Shown piece after piece: positions 8,111 to 16,539 of a stretch of 64,000 nt of DNA; the first letter of the stretch is position 1, and the number at the start of each line of letters is the position of its first letter. The position numbers were made by a program, and so were the translations under genes. This DNA comes from Campylobacter sp. Its GTDB lineage: Bacteria; Campylobacterota; Campylobacteria; Campylobacterales; Campylobacteraceae. The notes below the pieces were generated by a model, which was given only the letters and a program-made list of their open reading frames with translations, made no database searches and was not told the DNA's origin. The stretch spans positions 518,805 through 582,804 of the forward strand of contig NZ_JAHZBQ010000002.1 of assembly GCF_019423325.1 (NCBI RefSeq). The letters run 5' to 3'.

Positions 8111-10147
8111 TTAGTAAGCATACTTAAACTCTACGTAAAAATTCCTCTCCGCGGACGGATAATAAATGCCCTCGCCCCTATTTTCCGTAGTGTCGTAATA
8201 CGCGAAGTATTTTTTGTCAAAGAGATTTTTGACGCCGCCGGTTATGGAGAAGTTTTTCGTAAATTTATATTTTGCAGAAAAGTCCACCAGCGTCTTTGCG
8301 CCCATATATTCGTAGCTGTTGTTTAAAATTTTGGAATAATTCCTAACGGTCGTGTATAAATCGAGCTGCTTGATCGGCTTATAATCGATGCCGAAGACGA
8401 ATTTTCTTTTAGCTACATACGGCAGCGCTTTGGTCTCTTTTTTGCCGTTTCTTTCGAAGGTGGCTCTTGAGTGTACATAGCTGAAAGATTCGCTCAGCTT
8501 CAAAGAATCTTCGATTAAGCTTTGCTCCGCATACAGCTCCGCCCCGTAGCGTTCCGCCTCGTCCAAATTTATATACTCCCTTTCGAATATCCTTTGTCCG
8601 AGTCCGTGTAAGGGATCTTTCCATTTTAAAAATATCATATCTTTGGTATCGGTCTTAAATACCGTCGCGCTAAAGAATTGCCCAAAGATTGTATCTTTGA
8701 TGCCGAGTTCGTAGGTTTTGAAAGTTTCGGGTCTTAGATTGTTAAATTTAAACTCGGTGTGGTTGCCCACTTTTACGACGTCGACGAGCTCTTGCGGAGA
8801 CGGCGAGACGAAACCTTTTTCAAATTTGAAATAAACGTTTCCTGTCTCGGAATATTTGAAATTCGGAACCACGTCGAATGCATGGCTATTGGTGTGCTTG
8901 CTCTCGTTAAAGGCAGACCTTCTAAGAGCCCTGCTTGCGGGTCTTTTCACGTCGTAGTAGGCTCGCTCGTATCTAAAGCCGCCGCCGAGCGAAAACCAAT
9001 CCGTGAAGTCGTGTTTTTCGACGAGATAGCCGGAATGGATGGTTTTACCCAGCTCGTCGCCTTGAGATAGCTTATCGAATATGTCTTCGTAGTCGTATCC
9101 GAACACCAGCTCGCCGCTGCCGTATTTGAATCTATTTTTCAAATTTAGTCCGTATTTTCTGTCGGTAAATTTGGTTTGATAGGCCTGCTTTCTGCCGCCG
9201 CCACCTACGATCTCGCCCTCTTGAAGAAATCTTGTTTTCAGATAATAGGGCATTATGCGCGTTTGAAAGCTGTCGCTAAAATCGATCGAGTAATCGATGC
9301 TAAGATCGGCTTTGTTGTATTTTTGCGGATCTTGAGTTTCGCCCGATTGTCTTCTGTCTGCTTTGACCTGCTTCAGCGTAAGCGGGCCGCTTTGGTTTTT
9401 AAGTTTTTGAGAATAAAAGCTCGGCGTAATGGCGATGCTTTGAGCGTCGCTTATTTTATAATTTATCGCTCCGCTTAGGTAGTATCCTTTGTATTTTTCC
9501 TCTTTTCTATAGCTCTTCGAGTCGAAACCCTTCACGCTAAATCGCATAAACAGATCTTCGCTCAGCGGGCCGCCTATGCCCAAAACAGCATCACGGTAGC
9601 TATATGATGCGAGTTTGCTCGAGATGTTTACGTAAAATTTGCTCGGTTTTTTCTTTGTGATGATATTGATGACGCCGCCCGTCGTTCCGCCGCCGTAAAG
9701 CACCGAGCCGCCGCCCGGGACTATTTCTATTCTTTCTATATCTTCGACGGCGATGAGATTAAAGGGCGTTGCGATGTTTCCGTGCCCGGCCTTTAAAACG
9801 TTAAGATCCATACCGTTTATTAATGTCCTGACGTTTGTTTTTGCATAAGGGCCTTGGCCTCTTATATCTATCTCTTCAAGGCCGAATTCTCCGGCATTTC
9901 TGATGTAAACGCCGGGAGCTCTTTCGAGCACTTCGCTTACGCTCGTGTAACCGCGATCTTTGATCTCCTCAGAAGTTATGACGTAGACGTTTTTAACCTC
10001 GTCTTTTAAAGGCGTCTCAAAGCCCGTCGAGGTTATGACGGTCTTTTTAAGCCTCGTGTTTTGCTCGTCGGCTGCATACAAATTGACGGCAATCAGTAAA
10101 GAAAGCATGGTCGATTTGCCCTGATGCTCACCCCAAAATTTTTTCAT
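8111..10147 (-). CDS. TonB-dependent outer-membrane receptor (iron complex/heme)
   Basis: This 678-residue protein has a signal peptide (cleavage near LYAAD, residue about 26) and a TonB-box-like stretch (KKTVITSTGF). A plug domain runs to about 165 (DIRGQGPYAKTNVRTLING, GGGSVLYGGGTTGGVINI). A 22-strand barrel follows, with the terminal motif GVKNLFDKKY and a final Tyr in EFKYAY. It should bind its ligand outside the cell and import it with energy from TonB-ExbB-ExbD. The neighbouring transporter and HutW-type enzyme make heme the most likely ligand, but I see no diagnostic heme-receptor motif. It is a single-gene unit with its own promoter region and terminator. Confidence 0.85.
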   Translation of the reverse strand: MKKFWGEHQGKSTMLSLLIAVNLYAADEQNTRLKKTVITSTGFETPLKDEVKNVYVITSEEIKDRGYTSVSEVLERAPGVYIRNAGEFGLEEIDIRGQGPYAKTNVRTLINGMDLNVLKAGHGNIATPFNLIAVEDIERIEIVPGGGSVLYGGGTTGGVINIITKKKPSKFYVNISSKLASYSYRDAVLGIGGPLSEDLFMRFSVKGFDSKSYRKEEKYKGYYLSGAINYKISDAQSIAITPSFYSQKLKNQSGPLTLKQVKADRRQSGETQDPQKYNKADLSIDYSIDFSDSFQTRIMPYYLKTRFLQEGEIVGGGGRKQAYQTKFTDRKYGLNLKNRFKYGSGELVFGYDYEDIFDKLSQGDELGKTIHSGYLVEKHDFTDWFSLGGGFRYERAYYDVKRPASRALRRSAFNESKHTNSHAFDVVPNFKYSETGNVYFKFEKGFVSPSPQELVDVVKVGNHTEFKFNNLRPETFKTYELGIKDTIFGQFFSATVFKTDTKDMIFLKWKDPLHGLGQRIFEREYINLDEAERYGAELYAEQSLIEDSLKLSESFSYVHSRATFERNGKKETKALPYVAKRKFVFGIDYKPIKQLDLYTTVRNYSKILNNSYEYMGAKTLVDFSAKYKFTKNFSITGGVKNLFDKKYFAYYDTTENRGEGIYYPSAERNFYVEFKYAY

Positions 10148-10542
10148 TTTTGCTCCTTAAAGAAGATTATTTTGCATCGAATTAGTAAGCATAAATACAC
10201 AATTTGCGCATAAATATAGCCTAAATGAATACTATAATTTTCTTCCTTAATCAATAATTAAAATTAATATCTTAATTATATTGCGATAAATAAAAGCCTC
10301 AATTCCGATACGAAGCTTTTGTGTGTTAAATTTTGTCCTCCCGTTTCTCGTTTCAAATTTGGTCGTCCAATTAAGTCGTCAAATTTGCCCACCCTTGCAG
10401 CCGAAATTTACTTAAATTTCTCAAAATTTTTAAAATTTGCAGGATTGGGCAATGATTTTGCAGGATCGTGCTACCGCCATTTTTCAAAAAGTGTTATAAT
10501 AATTTCAGTTTTAAGCGCATCAAACTTTAACTCAAGGAGCTC
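10148..10542. promoter_or_regulatory. Upstream region of the receptor gene with AT-rich dyads
   Basis: The 395-bp gap holds the receptor promoter on the minus strand. Around 10238-10280 there is dense ATTAAT/AATTAAT sequence with imperfect dyads, like the one before exbB, so Fur control is plausible but not shown. On the plus strand, TATAAT at 10495-10500 and AAGGAG at 10534-10539 precede the chimeric short frame at 10543. Between 10320 and 10480 I see no gene. Confidence 0.35.
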
Positions 10543-10740
10543 ATGAATGACATAAGCCGAGCGCTGACGAATGAGCACGGATTTATCAAATTTAGCGCGG
10601 CAGCCTTGGGCGAATGCCGAGCAGAGCCTAGAGGCGAATTTAAACAACCCGCTACGTAGCTGGGACGGCAGAGATGGGGTGGGCGCGGCGACCGCTAGAA
10701 AGGCGATGAGGACTTATGCAGGCGCGCATAAGATGTTTGC
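10543..10740 (+). pseudogene. Fragment of a second copy of gene Y (leucine-rich-like protein)
   Basis: A good Shine-Dalgarno and ATG at 10543 open a 38-residue frame that stops at 10657-10659. From about 10635 a different frame reads NLNNPLRSWDGRDGVGAA and continues to YAGAHK. This matches residues about 366-400 of the intact protein at 12524-13936 (NLNNPLRRWDGREGVGAA). The DNA similarity is about 100 bp and ends near 10735. The fragment is a relic of a paralogue, joined to an unrelated 5' end. Confidence 0.8.
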
Positions 10741-10867
10741 AATGAGCGCTATTACGGCGCTTACGGCGCAAAAATCGCGCGACGGACGAGCCAGATTCTG
10801 CGTACTGCTCGGGCGCCGTTTTTAGCGCGAGCCGCGGGTCTAAGTCCTGCTTTAAATCCGATTTTGC

Positions 10868-11028
10868 CGCAGAGTGCGGGCTAGCCTTGATGCTTTGATC
10901 TTGAATTTAGACGCTTTGTATGCCTAAAATTTATCTCTAAATTCAGCCCTTTTTGCTAAAATTTCATAAAACGCTCCGCCCGTAAAAGAGGCGGCCGGAC
11001 TAAGCTTAAGGAGAGAAGATGCGCGAGC
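10868..11028 (+). repeat. Direct repeat, right copy (5' region of gene X)
   Basis: This is the partner of 1381-1537, same orientation, about 9.5 kb apart. It carries the promoter-proximal region, the ribosome-binding site and the first codons of the intact gene at 11019. The pair could support homologous recombination that deletes the whole uptake locus. Confidence 0.85.
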
Positions 11029-12320
11029 AGGACTACGAGGCGCTTAAGGCGAAGTGGCAAAAAGAGTGGAATGAAAAGGGCGAGAAATACGCCAAGGCCG
11101 TAAACGATATGGTGGCGTTTGCGGAGGTTCACGGCTGGGACGCCTACGAGGGCGAAGATCCGGTCGATGAGCGCGAGGGTATGACGCAGCTTTGCGAGGC
11201 GGTTTTTGAGCTACTAAAGGAAGCCAACGAGCGCGGCGAAACGGAGAAGTTTAGGGCCGATTTTCCGCCCTCAAACGTCATTTTCGACAAAAAGTTGAGA
11301 AAGAGGCTAAGAGACATCGATCAAATTTGCCCTCTTGGCGGCGAGAACGTCCTTTTTATCGCCTCAAACGACGACGGCAAGACGCTGTATCTACTGGAGG
11401 GCGAGTGCGTGAGCGAAGTGGCGGACGACATCATCGCCGTGGGTAAGTCCAAGCGAAACGAAATTTACGCCCTGCTAAATCAAGACGAGGTATGGCTGAT
11501 CAGGGACTACGACGGCAAGAGCGGCGGCGAGCTGGTGGCGAGATTTAGCCACGAGCTGGAGATCATCTACGACGAGGCTGAAATTTTACCCTTTAACGAT
11601 GGCAGCAAGGTGCTTTTGGCCGCCCACGACGGAATTTTTTTGATCTCGCAAAGCGGCGCGAAGCTCATCCATCCGATCTACGAGGATGAGGGCGAGGACG
11701 AGGATGAATACGAGTTCGAGATAGCCATGGCAAATGCGACCCTCTCAAACGACAACGAGTTAATCGTCGCGGGCGAGCAAGATACCGATGAGCACGTCCT
11801 GATGGATCGCGAGGGCGAGCGACTGGGCGGCATCGGCGCGCAGAGCGCATATCCGCACTTTTGTCTCTTTAGCGCGGACGATACGCAGCTCATCACGAAC
11901 TCCTGCCACTTCTACAACGGCGTTACGATCGGCGTGGATAGGGTGCTGCTAAAGCGTGGGCTGGAGGTCGAGGCTTATTCGTACGACGAGGAGGGTGAGA
12001 AAAATTTCACGCTGATCGACGATGCGATGAGAGTTTACGCGGGCGTGGCAACGCGGGACTTTTACATCCTCGGCGACGCATACGGCTACATCAAAGCAGT
12101 CGGCAAGGACGGGCGTAAAATTTGGCGCCACTACCTGGGCGGCACGATAAAGTCTATGGCGATAAGCGATGACGGCAGCGTGCTTTTTGTAGGCACTTAC
12201 GGCGGCAGACTGCATAAACTACGCCTAGGCGCGGGCCAAGACAGCCACACGATCGGCAACGGCAACCACAAAGAGGAGTTTAGGCTGATCGCTTACGAGG
12301 ATAAAATTTATCGGTGGTAA
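11019..12320 (+). CDS. Beta-propeller-like protein of unknown function (gene X)
   Basis: This 433-residue protein has no signal peptide, so it is presumably cytoplasmic. Residues 1-85 are charged and helical. From about 95 to the end, short repeated blocks such as VLFIASNDDGKTLYLL and SMAISDDGSVLFVGTYGG look like blades of a WD40/PQQ-type propeller. An acidic insert (EDEGEDEDEYEFE) lies near 220-235. AAGGAGAG precedes the ATG. The upstream region exists as a second, truncated copy at 1381-1537. It is followed by the leucine-rich-like gene Y, and a Y fragment precedes it, so X and Y behave as a duplicated unit. An immunity or other protein-binding role is conceivable but not shown. Confidence 0.75.
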   Translation: MREQDYEALKAKWQKEWNEKGEKYAKAVNDMVAFAEVHGWDAYEGEDPVDEREGMTQLCEAVFELLKEANERGETEKFRADFPPSNVIFDKKLRKRLRDIDQICPLGGENVLFIASNDDGKTLYLLEGECVSEVADDIIAVGKSKRNEIYALLNQDEVWLIRDYDGKSGGELVARFSHELEIIYDEAEILPFNDGSKVLLAAHDGIFLISQSGAKLIHPIYEDEGEDEDEYEFEIAMANATLSNDNELIVAGEQDTDEHVLMDREGERLGGIGAQSAYPHFCLFSADDTQLITNSCHFYNGVTIGVDRVLLKRGLEVEAYSYDEEGEKNFTLIDDAMRVYAGVATRDFYILGDAYGYIKAVGKDGRKIWRHYLGGTIKSMAISDDGSVLFVGTYGGRLHKLRLGAGQDSHTIGNGNHKEEFRLIAYEDKIYRW

Positions 12321-12523
12321 AATTTTGCGACGTAGGCTCCTGCGATAGTTTTGCGCTCTTAAGCGCGCTTAAAACGTGGCGCGAGCAGCTTTGAGTGCAG
12401 ATGAAATTTGATTTGAAGTAGCGCCTTATGGCGGAGCGGATTTGAGCTAAATTTAGCTCGCAGCTCCGTTAAAATCCACGCTCGTCAAACGGGCGCGGAC
12501 AGATTAAAATTTAAAGGACGGAA

Positions 12524-13936
12524 ATGACCGAGCCAAAAATCGGCGATCTTTTCGCCGTAAAGCTTAAGAGGCGGAACGCGTACTTTACCGCGCAGATCCT
12601 AAGTGCTCAGATGGGGCTAGTCGCGCTCGTTTTGGACGGCTTTACGAGCGTGCCGCCCGGGCTAAAAGAAGCGGAAAAGCTTAAGCCGTTTTACTTCGAT
12701 CATCACTTTTGGAAGCGCGGGGAATTTTATCTCGGCGCAGATGAAATTTTAGACGCCGAGCCCGTTTTCATCGGCAACGCCGCTTTGATTTGCGAGCCGC
12801 CGGAGTACGTGAGCTTGCAAAGCATCGAACAGATCTATATGCAGCTTGCGTGGAATGAGCTTCCCAAGGATATTCGCGCTAAATTTAAATACGTCCGTAA
12901 GCAAAAGCTTGAAATTTCGCAGCCGCAAAGCAAGGAATTCTATGCCGATTTAGCGCGGCAAAATCCGTTTTGCTACGATATGAAAAGCGCGGTTTGGGAT
13001 GAAAATTTAAAAAATTTTTTAGAAGCAACGCCGATGATGACGCAGCTTGAGCTAAACTGCACCGCCAAAAGTCTAGATATCTCGTGCACGCACCTGCAGC
13101 AGCTAGTTTTGCACGCGAGCGGCACGGAGGAGATCACGCTAAACGGCTCGCTGTGGCGGCTCGTGATAAACGGCGATATCGCGCGGCTAAAAAGCGTGCA
13201 CTGCCCCTTTGACGGCGAGCTTTTGAGCGTCCAACTAGAGCTAAACGGCGGCGAATTTTGCATTTGCGAGCTTGAAAAGCTGCGCGATCTACAGATATTT
13301 TCGCAACGCGGCGAGCGCATTGATCTCGCATGCGTTGCGGCGAGCTTTCCGAATTTGCGCGAAATTTTCATTAACGCGCAGGGCGGCACGCTAAAAAACA
13401 TCGACACGCTCGCTAAATTTGAACATCTAAAAGACGTCTGGCTAAGTGACGTTTACGGATTTGAACGCTTTCCGACTAGGGCGCAGCTGCCGCATCTAAA
13501 ACGCCTTTGTTTCTGGTCGGTGCCTAAAGGCGCTTGCGAGGCGGCTAGAGCACAGTTTAAGGGTATAGAAAGCCTCGTAATCAAGCAGCCGCGAAGCAAG
13601 CAGTGGCTGGCGCTAAATTTAAACAACCCGCTGCGCCGCTGGGACGGCAGAGAGGGCGTGGGCGCGGCGACTGCCAGAAAGGCGATGAGGGCTTATGCAG
13701 GCGCGCACAAGAAGCTAAGTGCCCTCGAAGCAAAACCTGCAAGCAATGAGCTTAAGACCGAGAAAACCGAAATTTTAAAAGAATTTATCGCCGTTTTTAA
13801 CGCGATAGACGCCAAGCATAGCATCGACACTATGGAGCGCGAGGAGATTTGGGAGGCGTTTTGCAAGCTAGCTGAGCTTGCGGCGGTGGACGCGAAGTCG
13901 CAAGAGCGTATCTGGGAGCAAAACGCGGAATTTTGA
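12524..13936 (+). CDS. Leucine-rich-like protein of unknown function (gene Y)
   Basis: This 470-residue protein has no signal peptide. The N-terminal third (GDLFAVKLKRRNAYFTAQIL) resembles small Imm/SH3-like folds only loosely. Residues about 165-350 contain irregular leucine-rich blocks (LKDVWLSDVYGFERFPTRAQ, LPHLKRLCFWSV), suggesting a repeat solenoid. Near 366-400 is a conserved-looking segment (NLNNPLRRWDGREGVGAA) that also survives as a fragment at 10635-10735. The last 60 residues are helical and charged. AAAGGACGG precedes the ATG. It lies 200 bp after gene X. The duplication history and scaffold-like folds suggest a binding or immunity role, but this is inference. Confidence 0.7.
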   Translation: MTEPKIGDLFAVKLKRRNAYFTAQILSAQMGLVALVLDGFTSVPPGLKEAEKLKPFYFDHHFWKRGEFYLGADEILDAEPVFIGNAALICEPPEYVSLQSIEQIYMQLAWNELPKDIRAKFKYVRKQKLEISQPQSKEFYADLARQNPFCYDMKSAVWDENLKNFLEATPMMTQLELNCTAKSLDISCTHLQQLVLHASGTEEITLNGSLWRLVINGDIARLKSVHCPFDGELLSVQLELNGGEFCICELEKLRDLQIFSQRGERIDLACVAASFPNLREIFINAQGGTLKNIDTLAKFEHLKDVWLSDVYGFERFPTRAQLPHLKRLCFWSVPKGACEAARAQFKGIESLVIKQPRSKQWLALNLNNPLRRWDGREGVGAATARKAMRAYAGAHKKLSALEAKPASNELKTEKTEILKEFIAVFNAIDAKHSIDTMEREEIWEAFCKLAELAAVDAKSQERIWEQNAEF

Positions 13937-14181
13937 CCGATCAAGCGGTGTGAGCGCCACGATGATAAAACAGCGTGCGAATATTGCGGCGCTCGGGCTT
14001 TATTTGGGCGCGACGCATGAGATTTAAAATTTAACGCCGAAGCGGGCTTTGGCGAGCGCGTGGATAAAATTTAAGCCGAGCGGCGGTAGAATTCTGCGGT
14101 TTTGATGAAAGCGTTAATTTACGCCGATTTGGCGCGTAAATTTGCGCCTATTAGGGCGAAATAAAATTTAAAGGAGTAAAG

Positions 14182-14664
14182 ATGAGAGGTAAAATTTTAA
14201 TCGCGGCCTTTACGGCGGCGCTTTTGTGCGGCTGCGCGGCGCACGATGCAAAGCTGGGCAAGGCGGCAAATGCAATGAATGAGAGGAGTGAAAGTGCCGC
14301 TGCAGATTGCGGCGTGAGCGAAGGCGTCTGCAAGGTGCCCGCCGTGCAGGGGCCGATGGTAGGCGGCGGCACGGATGAGCACGGCTGCTTAGTCGCCGCG
14401 GGGCAGAGCTTTTCAAAGATCAAGAATAGCTGCGTGCAGGTTTTTGATGTCGCGGACGTGAGGCTGCACGACCCCGATAACGCTACGCTTGCGATCTACG
14501 GGATATTTTCCGCGGATAAAAGCAGGGTAGAAATTTTTTGGGCGAGCTTGCCGCAGAGCGAAATTTTAAGCAAAGTTAAGGGCGGCTACTACGTCTCGAA
14601 AGACGGCAAAATTTCGCTGCTAAAAACAAAAATCGGCAAGGGCTATAAGATCCGCAGAAAATAG
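14182..14664 (+). CDS. Small lipoprotein of unknown function
   Basis: This 160-residue protein has a lipoprotein signal: a short basic start, a hydrophobic core and the lipobox LLCGC (Cys near residue 14). The mature part has Cys residues at ADCGVSEGVCK, HGCL and SCVQV, which could form disulfides. It ends in a basic KGYKIRRK tail. AAAGGAG lies seven bases before the ATG. No known domain is recognised. It stands alone, with 200-250 bp gaps on both sides. Confidence 0.7.
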   Translation: MRGKILIAAFTAALLCGCAAHDAKLGKAANAMNERSESAAADCGVSEGVCKVPAVQGPMVGGGTDEHGCLVAAGQSFSKIKNSCVQVFDVADVRLHDPDNATLAIYGIFSADKSRVEIFWASLPQSEILSKVKGGYYVSKDGKISLLKTKIGKGYKIRRK

Positions 14665-14840
14665 CGGGTGAAATTTTAAGCCCGCTAAATTTCGCGCGCC
14701 GCGAAAGAATTTAACTCAAACGCGCCAGGACTTAGGCCTGCTCAGCAGGCTAAGACGTAAATTTAGAGCAAATTAATACCGAGCTGATTCGATTATTAGC
14801 AGTATCTGCCGTCTATAAAAATTTAATCAAAGAAGCAAAA

Positions 14841-15422
14841 ATTGAGGTCATAAAAGTCAATCTACAAAAATCATACCGTATCCTAAATCCGGGCGCGACC
14901 ACGCTCGTATCGGCCAAATACGATGGCGACGTCAATGCGATGGCGATAACGTGGGCGCAGGCGCTTGACTACGACAAGGTTACCATCGTGCCGCACAACG
15001 GCTCGTACACGAGGACGCTCATCGAAAAGAGCGGGTATTTCGCCGTGCAGATCCCCACGGCAGCGCAGGCGGAGCTGGTTAGCGAGCTGGGCGCCGAGAA
15101 CAACTCGCGCTTTGATAACGCGGACAAGATGAAAAACGTGGAAATTTTTTATAAAGATGACTTCGATGTGCCGCTGATCGCGGGCTGCGCCGCATGGCTC
15201 GTTTGCAAGCGTATCCCCGAGCCTCATAACGAGCAGAGCTATGATCTTTTCATCGGCGAGGTCGTCGCGGCGTATGCGGACGAGCGGATCTTTGACGGCG
15301 GACGCTGGCTGTTTGAAAAGATCCCTGACGAGTTAAAAACGCTTCACTACGTCGCCGGCGGTCGGTATTATCTAGACGGCAAGGCGGTGGATACCAAGCG
15401 CACGCCCATAAGCGACGAATAA
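14841..15422 (+). CDS. Flavin reductase-like FMN-binding protein lacking a normal start
   Basis: From ATG 14940 the frame gives 160 residues (MAITWAQALDYDKVTIVPHN), typical of the middle of flavin reductase-like proteins. The same frame is open further upstream and encodes the expected family N-terminus, SYRILNPGATTLVSAKYDG. Back to the in-frame stop at 14751 it contains no ATG, GTG or TTG. The best candidate is ATT at 14841, after a weak AGAAG. The gene is therefore either started from a rare codon, expressed as a shortened protein from 14940, or recently inactivated at its 5' end. Other motifs (IAGCAAWLVCKR, YDLFIGEV) are intact. Confidence 0.65.
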   Translation: MEVIKVNLQKSYRILNPGATTLVSAKYDGDVNAMAITWAQALDYDKVTIVPHNGSYTRTLIEKSGYFAVQIPTAAQAELVSELGAENNSRFDNADKMKNVEIFYKDDFDVPLIAGCAAWLVCKRIPEPHNEQSYDLFIGEVVAAYADERIFDGGRWLFEKIPDELKTLHYVAGGRYYLDGKAVDTKRTPISDE

Positions 15423-15532
15423 ACCGCCCCGCAAAATGCGGGTGAATTTGTAAATTTAAAACGAGCGCACGCGTGAATACGCGGCGGGTTTTAGTAAAAT
15501 TTCAAACTGAAGAACTCAAGAAAGGATAGAAA

Positions 15533-16294
15533 ATGAAAAAATATATCGTCATCACCGGCGCAAGTTCGGGTATCGGAGCGGCCGCGGCAAAGGCGTTTGC
15601 GAGGCGCGGAGAAAATTTGATCCTAATCGCGCGCAGAGCGGAGCTACTACAAAATTTAAAGGACGAGATCGCGCAGATCGCGCCCAAACTAGACGTCGTG
15701 ATTAAAATTTGCGACCTTGCGAATAGCGAGAACGTCCTGACGCTTTGGGACGAGCTAAAAAGCTACGAGCTAAAGGCGCTCATAAATAACGCTGGCTTTG
15801 GGGATTTTGGTTTAGTGGGAGAGCAGGATTTACAAAAAACGGTAAGAATGATAGACCTAAACGTAACCGCGCTCGCGATACTTTCGAGCTTATTTACGCG
15901 AGATTACAAACGCAAACAAACTCAGCTTATAAACATCTCCTCCGTGGGCGGCTATTTTCTGGCGCCCGGCGTCGTGCCGTATTGCGCTACAAAATTTTTC
16001 GTAAGCGCTTTCACCGAGGGTTTGAGCCACGAGCTGGCGCAGGATAAAGACGCCAAAATGCAGGCTAAAGTTCTAGCTCCCGCCGCGACTAAAAGCGAGT
16101 TTTGCGACGTAGCTTCGGGAAAGCGCGGATTTGATTACGATGCGGCGTTTTCGCAATACCACAGCAGCGAACAAACGGCAGAATTTTTGCTCACGCTTTA
16201 CGATAGTGATGCATGCATCGGAGAGGTGGATTTGGCTAGCTTCGAATTTAAACTTAGCGAACCGAAATTTAATTATATAGCAGCCGCCAAATAG
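15533..16294 (+). CDS. Short-chain dehydrogenase/reductase
   Basis: This 253-residue protein has the classical SDR motifs: cofactor-binding TGASSGIG (residues 7-14), NNAG in ALINNAGFGDFG, and the active-site triad Ser (NISSVGG), Tyr and Lys (PYCATKFF, YxxxK pattern). Basic residues after the Gly-rich loop (ARRAELL) suggest NADP(H). It acts in the cytoplasm; the substrate is unknown. AAGGATAG precedes the ATG, and the gene appears monocistronic. Confidence 0.88.
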   Translation: MKKYIVITGASSGIGAAAAKAFARRGENLILIARRAELLQNLKDEIAQIAPKLDVVIKICDLANSENVLTLWDELKSYELKALINNAGFGDFGLVGEQDLQKTVRMIDLNVTALAILSSLFTRDYKRKQTQLINISSVGGYFLAPGVVPYCATKFFVSAFTEGLSHELAQDKDAKMQAKVLAPAATKSEFCDVASGKRGFDYDAAFSQYHSSEQTAEFLLTLYDSDACIGEVDLASFEFKLSEPKFNYIAAAK

Positions 16295-16539
16295 CGGATC
16301 GGGCGAGGCGCAAGCTCACTTATAGCTTGCGCTGTTAAGTTGCTTCTTTACGTGCGAGCAGGACTTGATTAGCTTCGTAGCGACAAGCTGCGCAGGCAGG
16401 CGCCTTTGAATTTTACGCATTTATAGATCGCGCTACGTGCCGTGCCGACGATATGCGCGTAAAATTTAGAATAACGTAGCGCCGGAGTTAAATTTGACTG
16501 CAAAGCGCGATAAAATTTAAAGAAAATCAAGGAGCGAAA

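Noticed and set aside
10319..10546. Frame of 75 codons upstream of the Y fragment
   Set aside because: It lies in the promoter region of the receptor, has no ribosome-binding site or family resemblance, and is full of AAATTT words.
14197..14416. Minus-strand frames across the lipoprotein gene
   Set aside because: They are shadows of a well-supported plus-strand gene, caused by its GC-rich codons.
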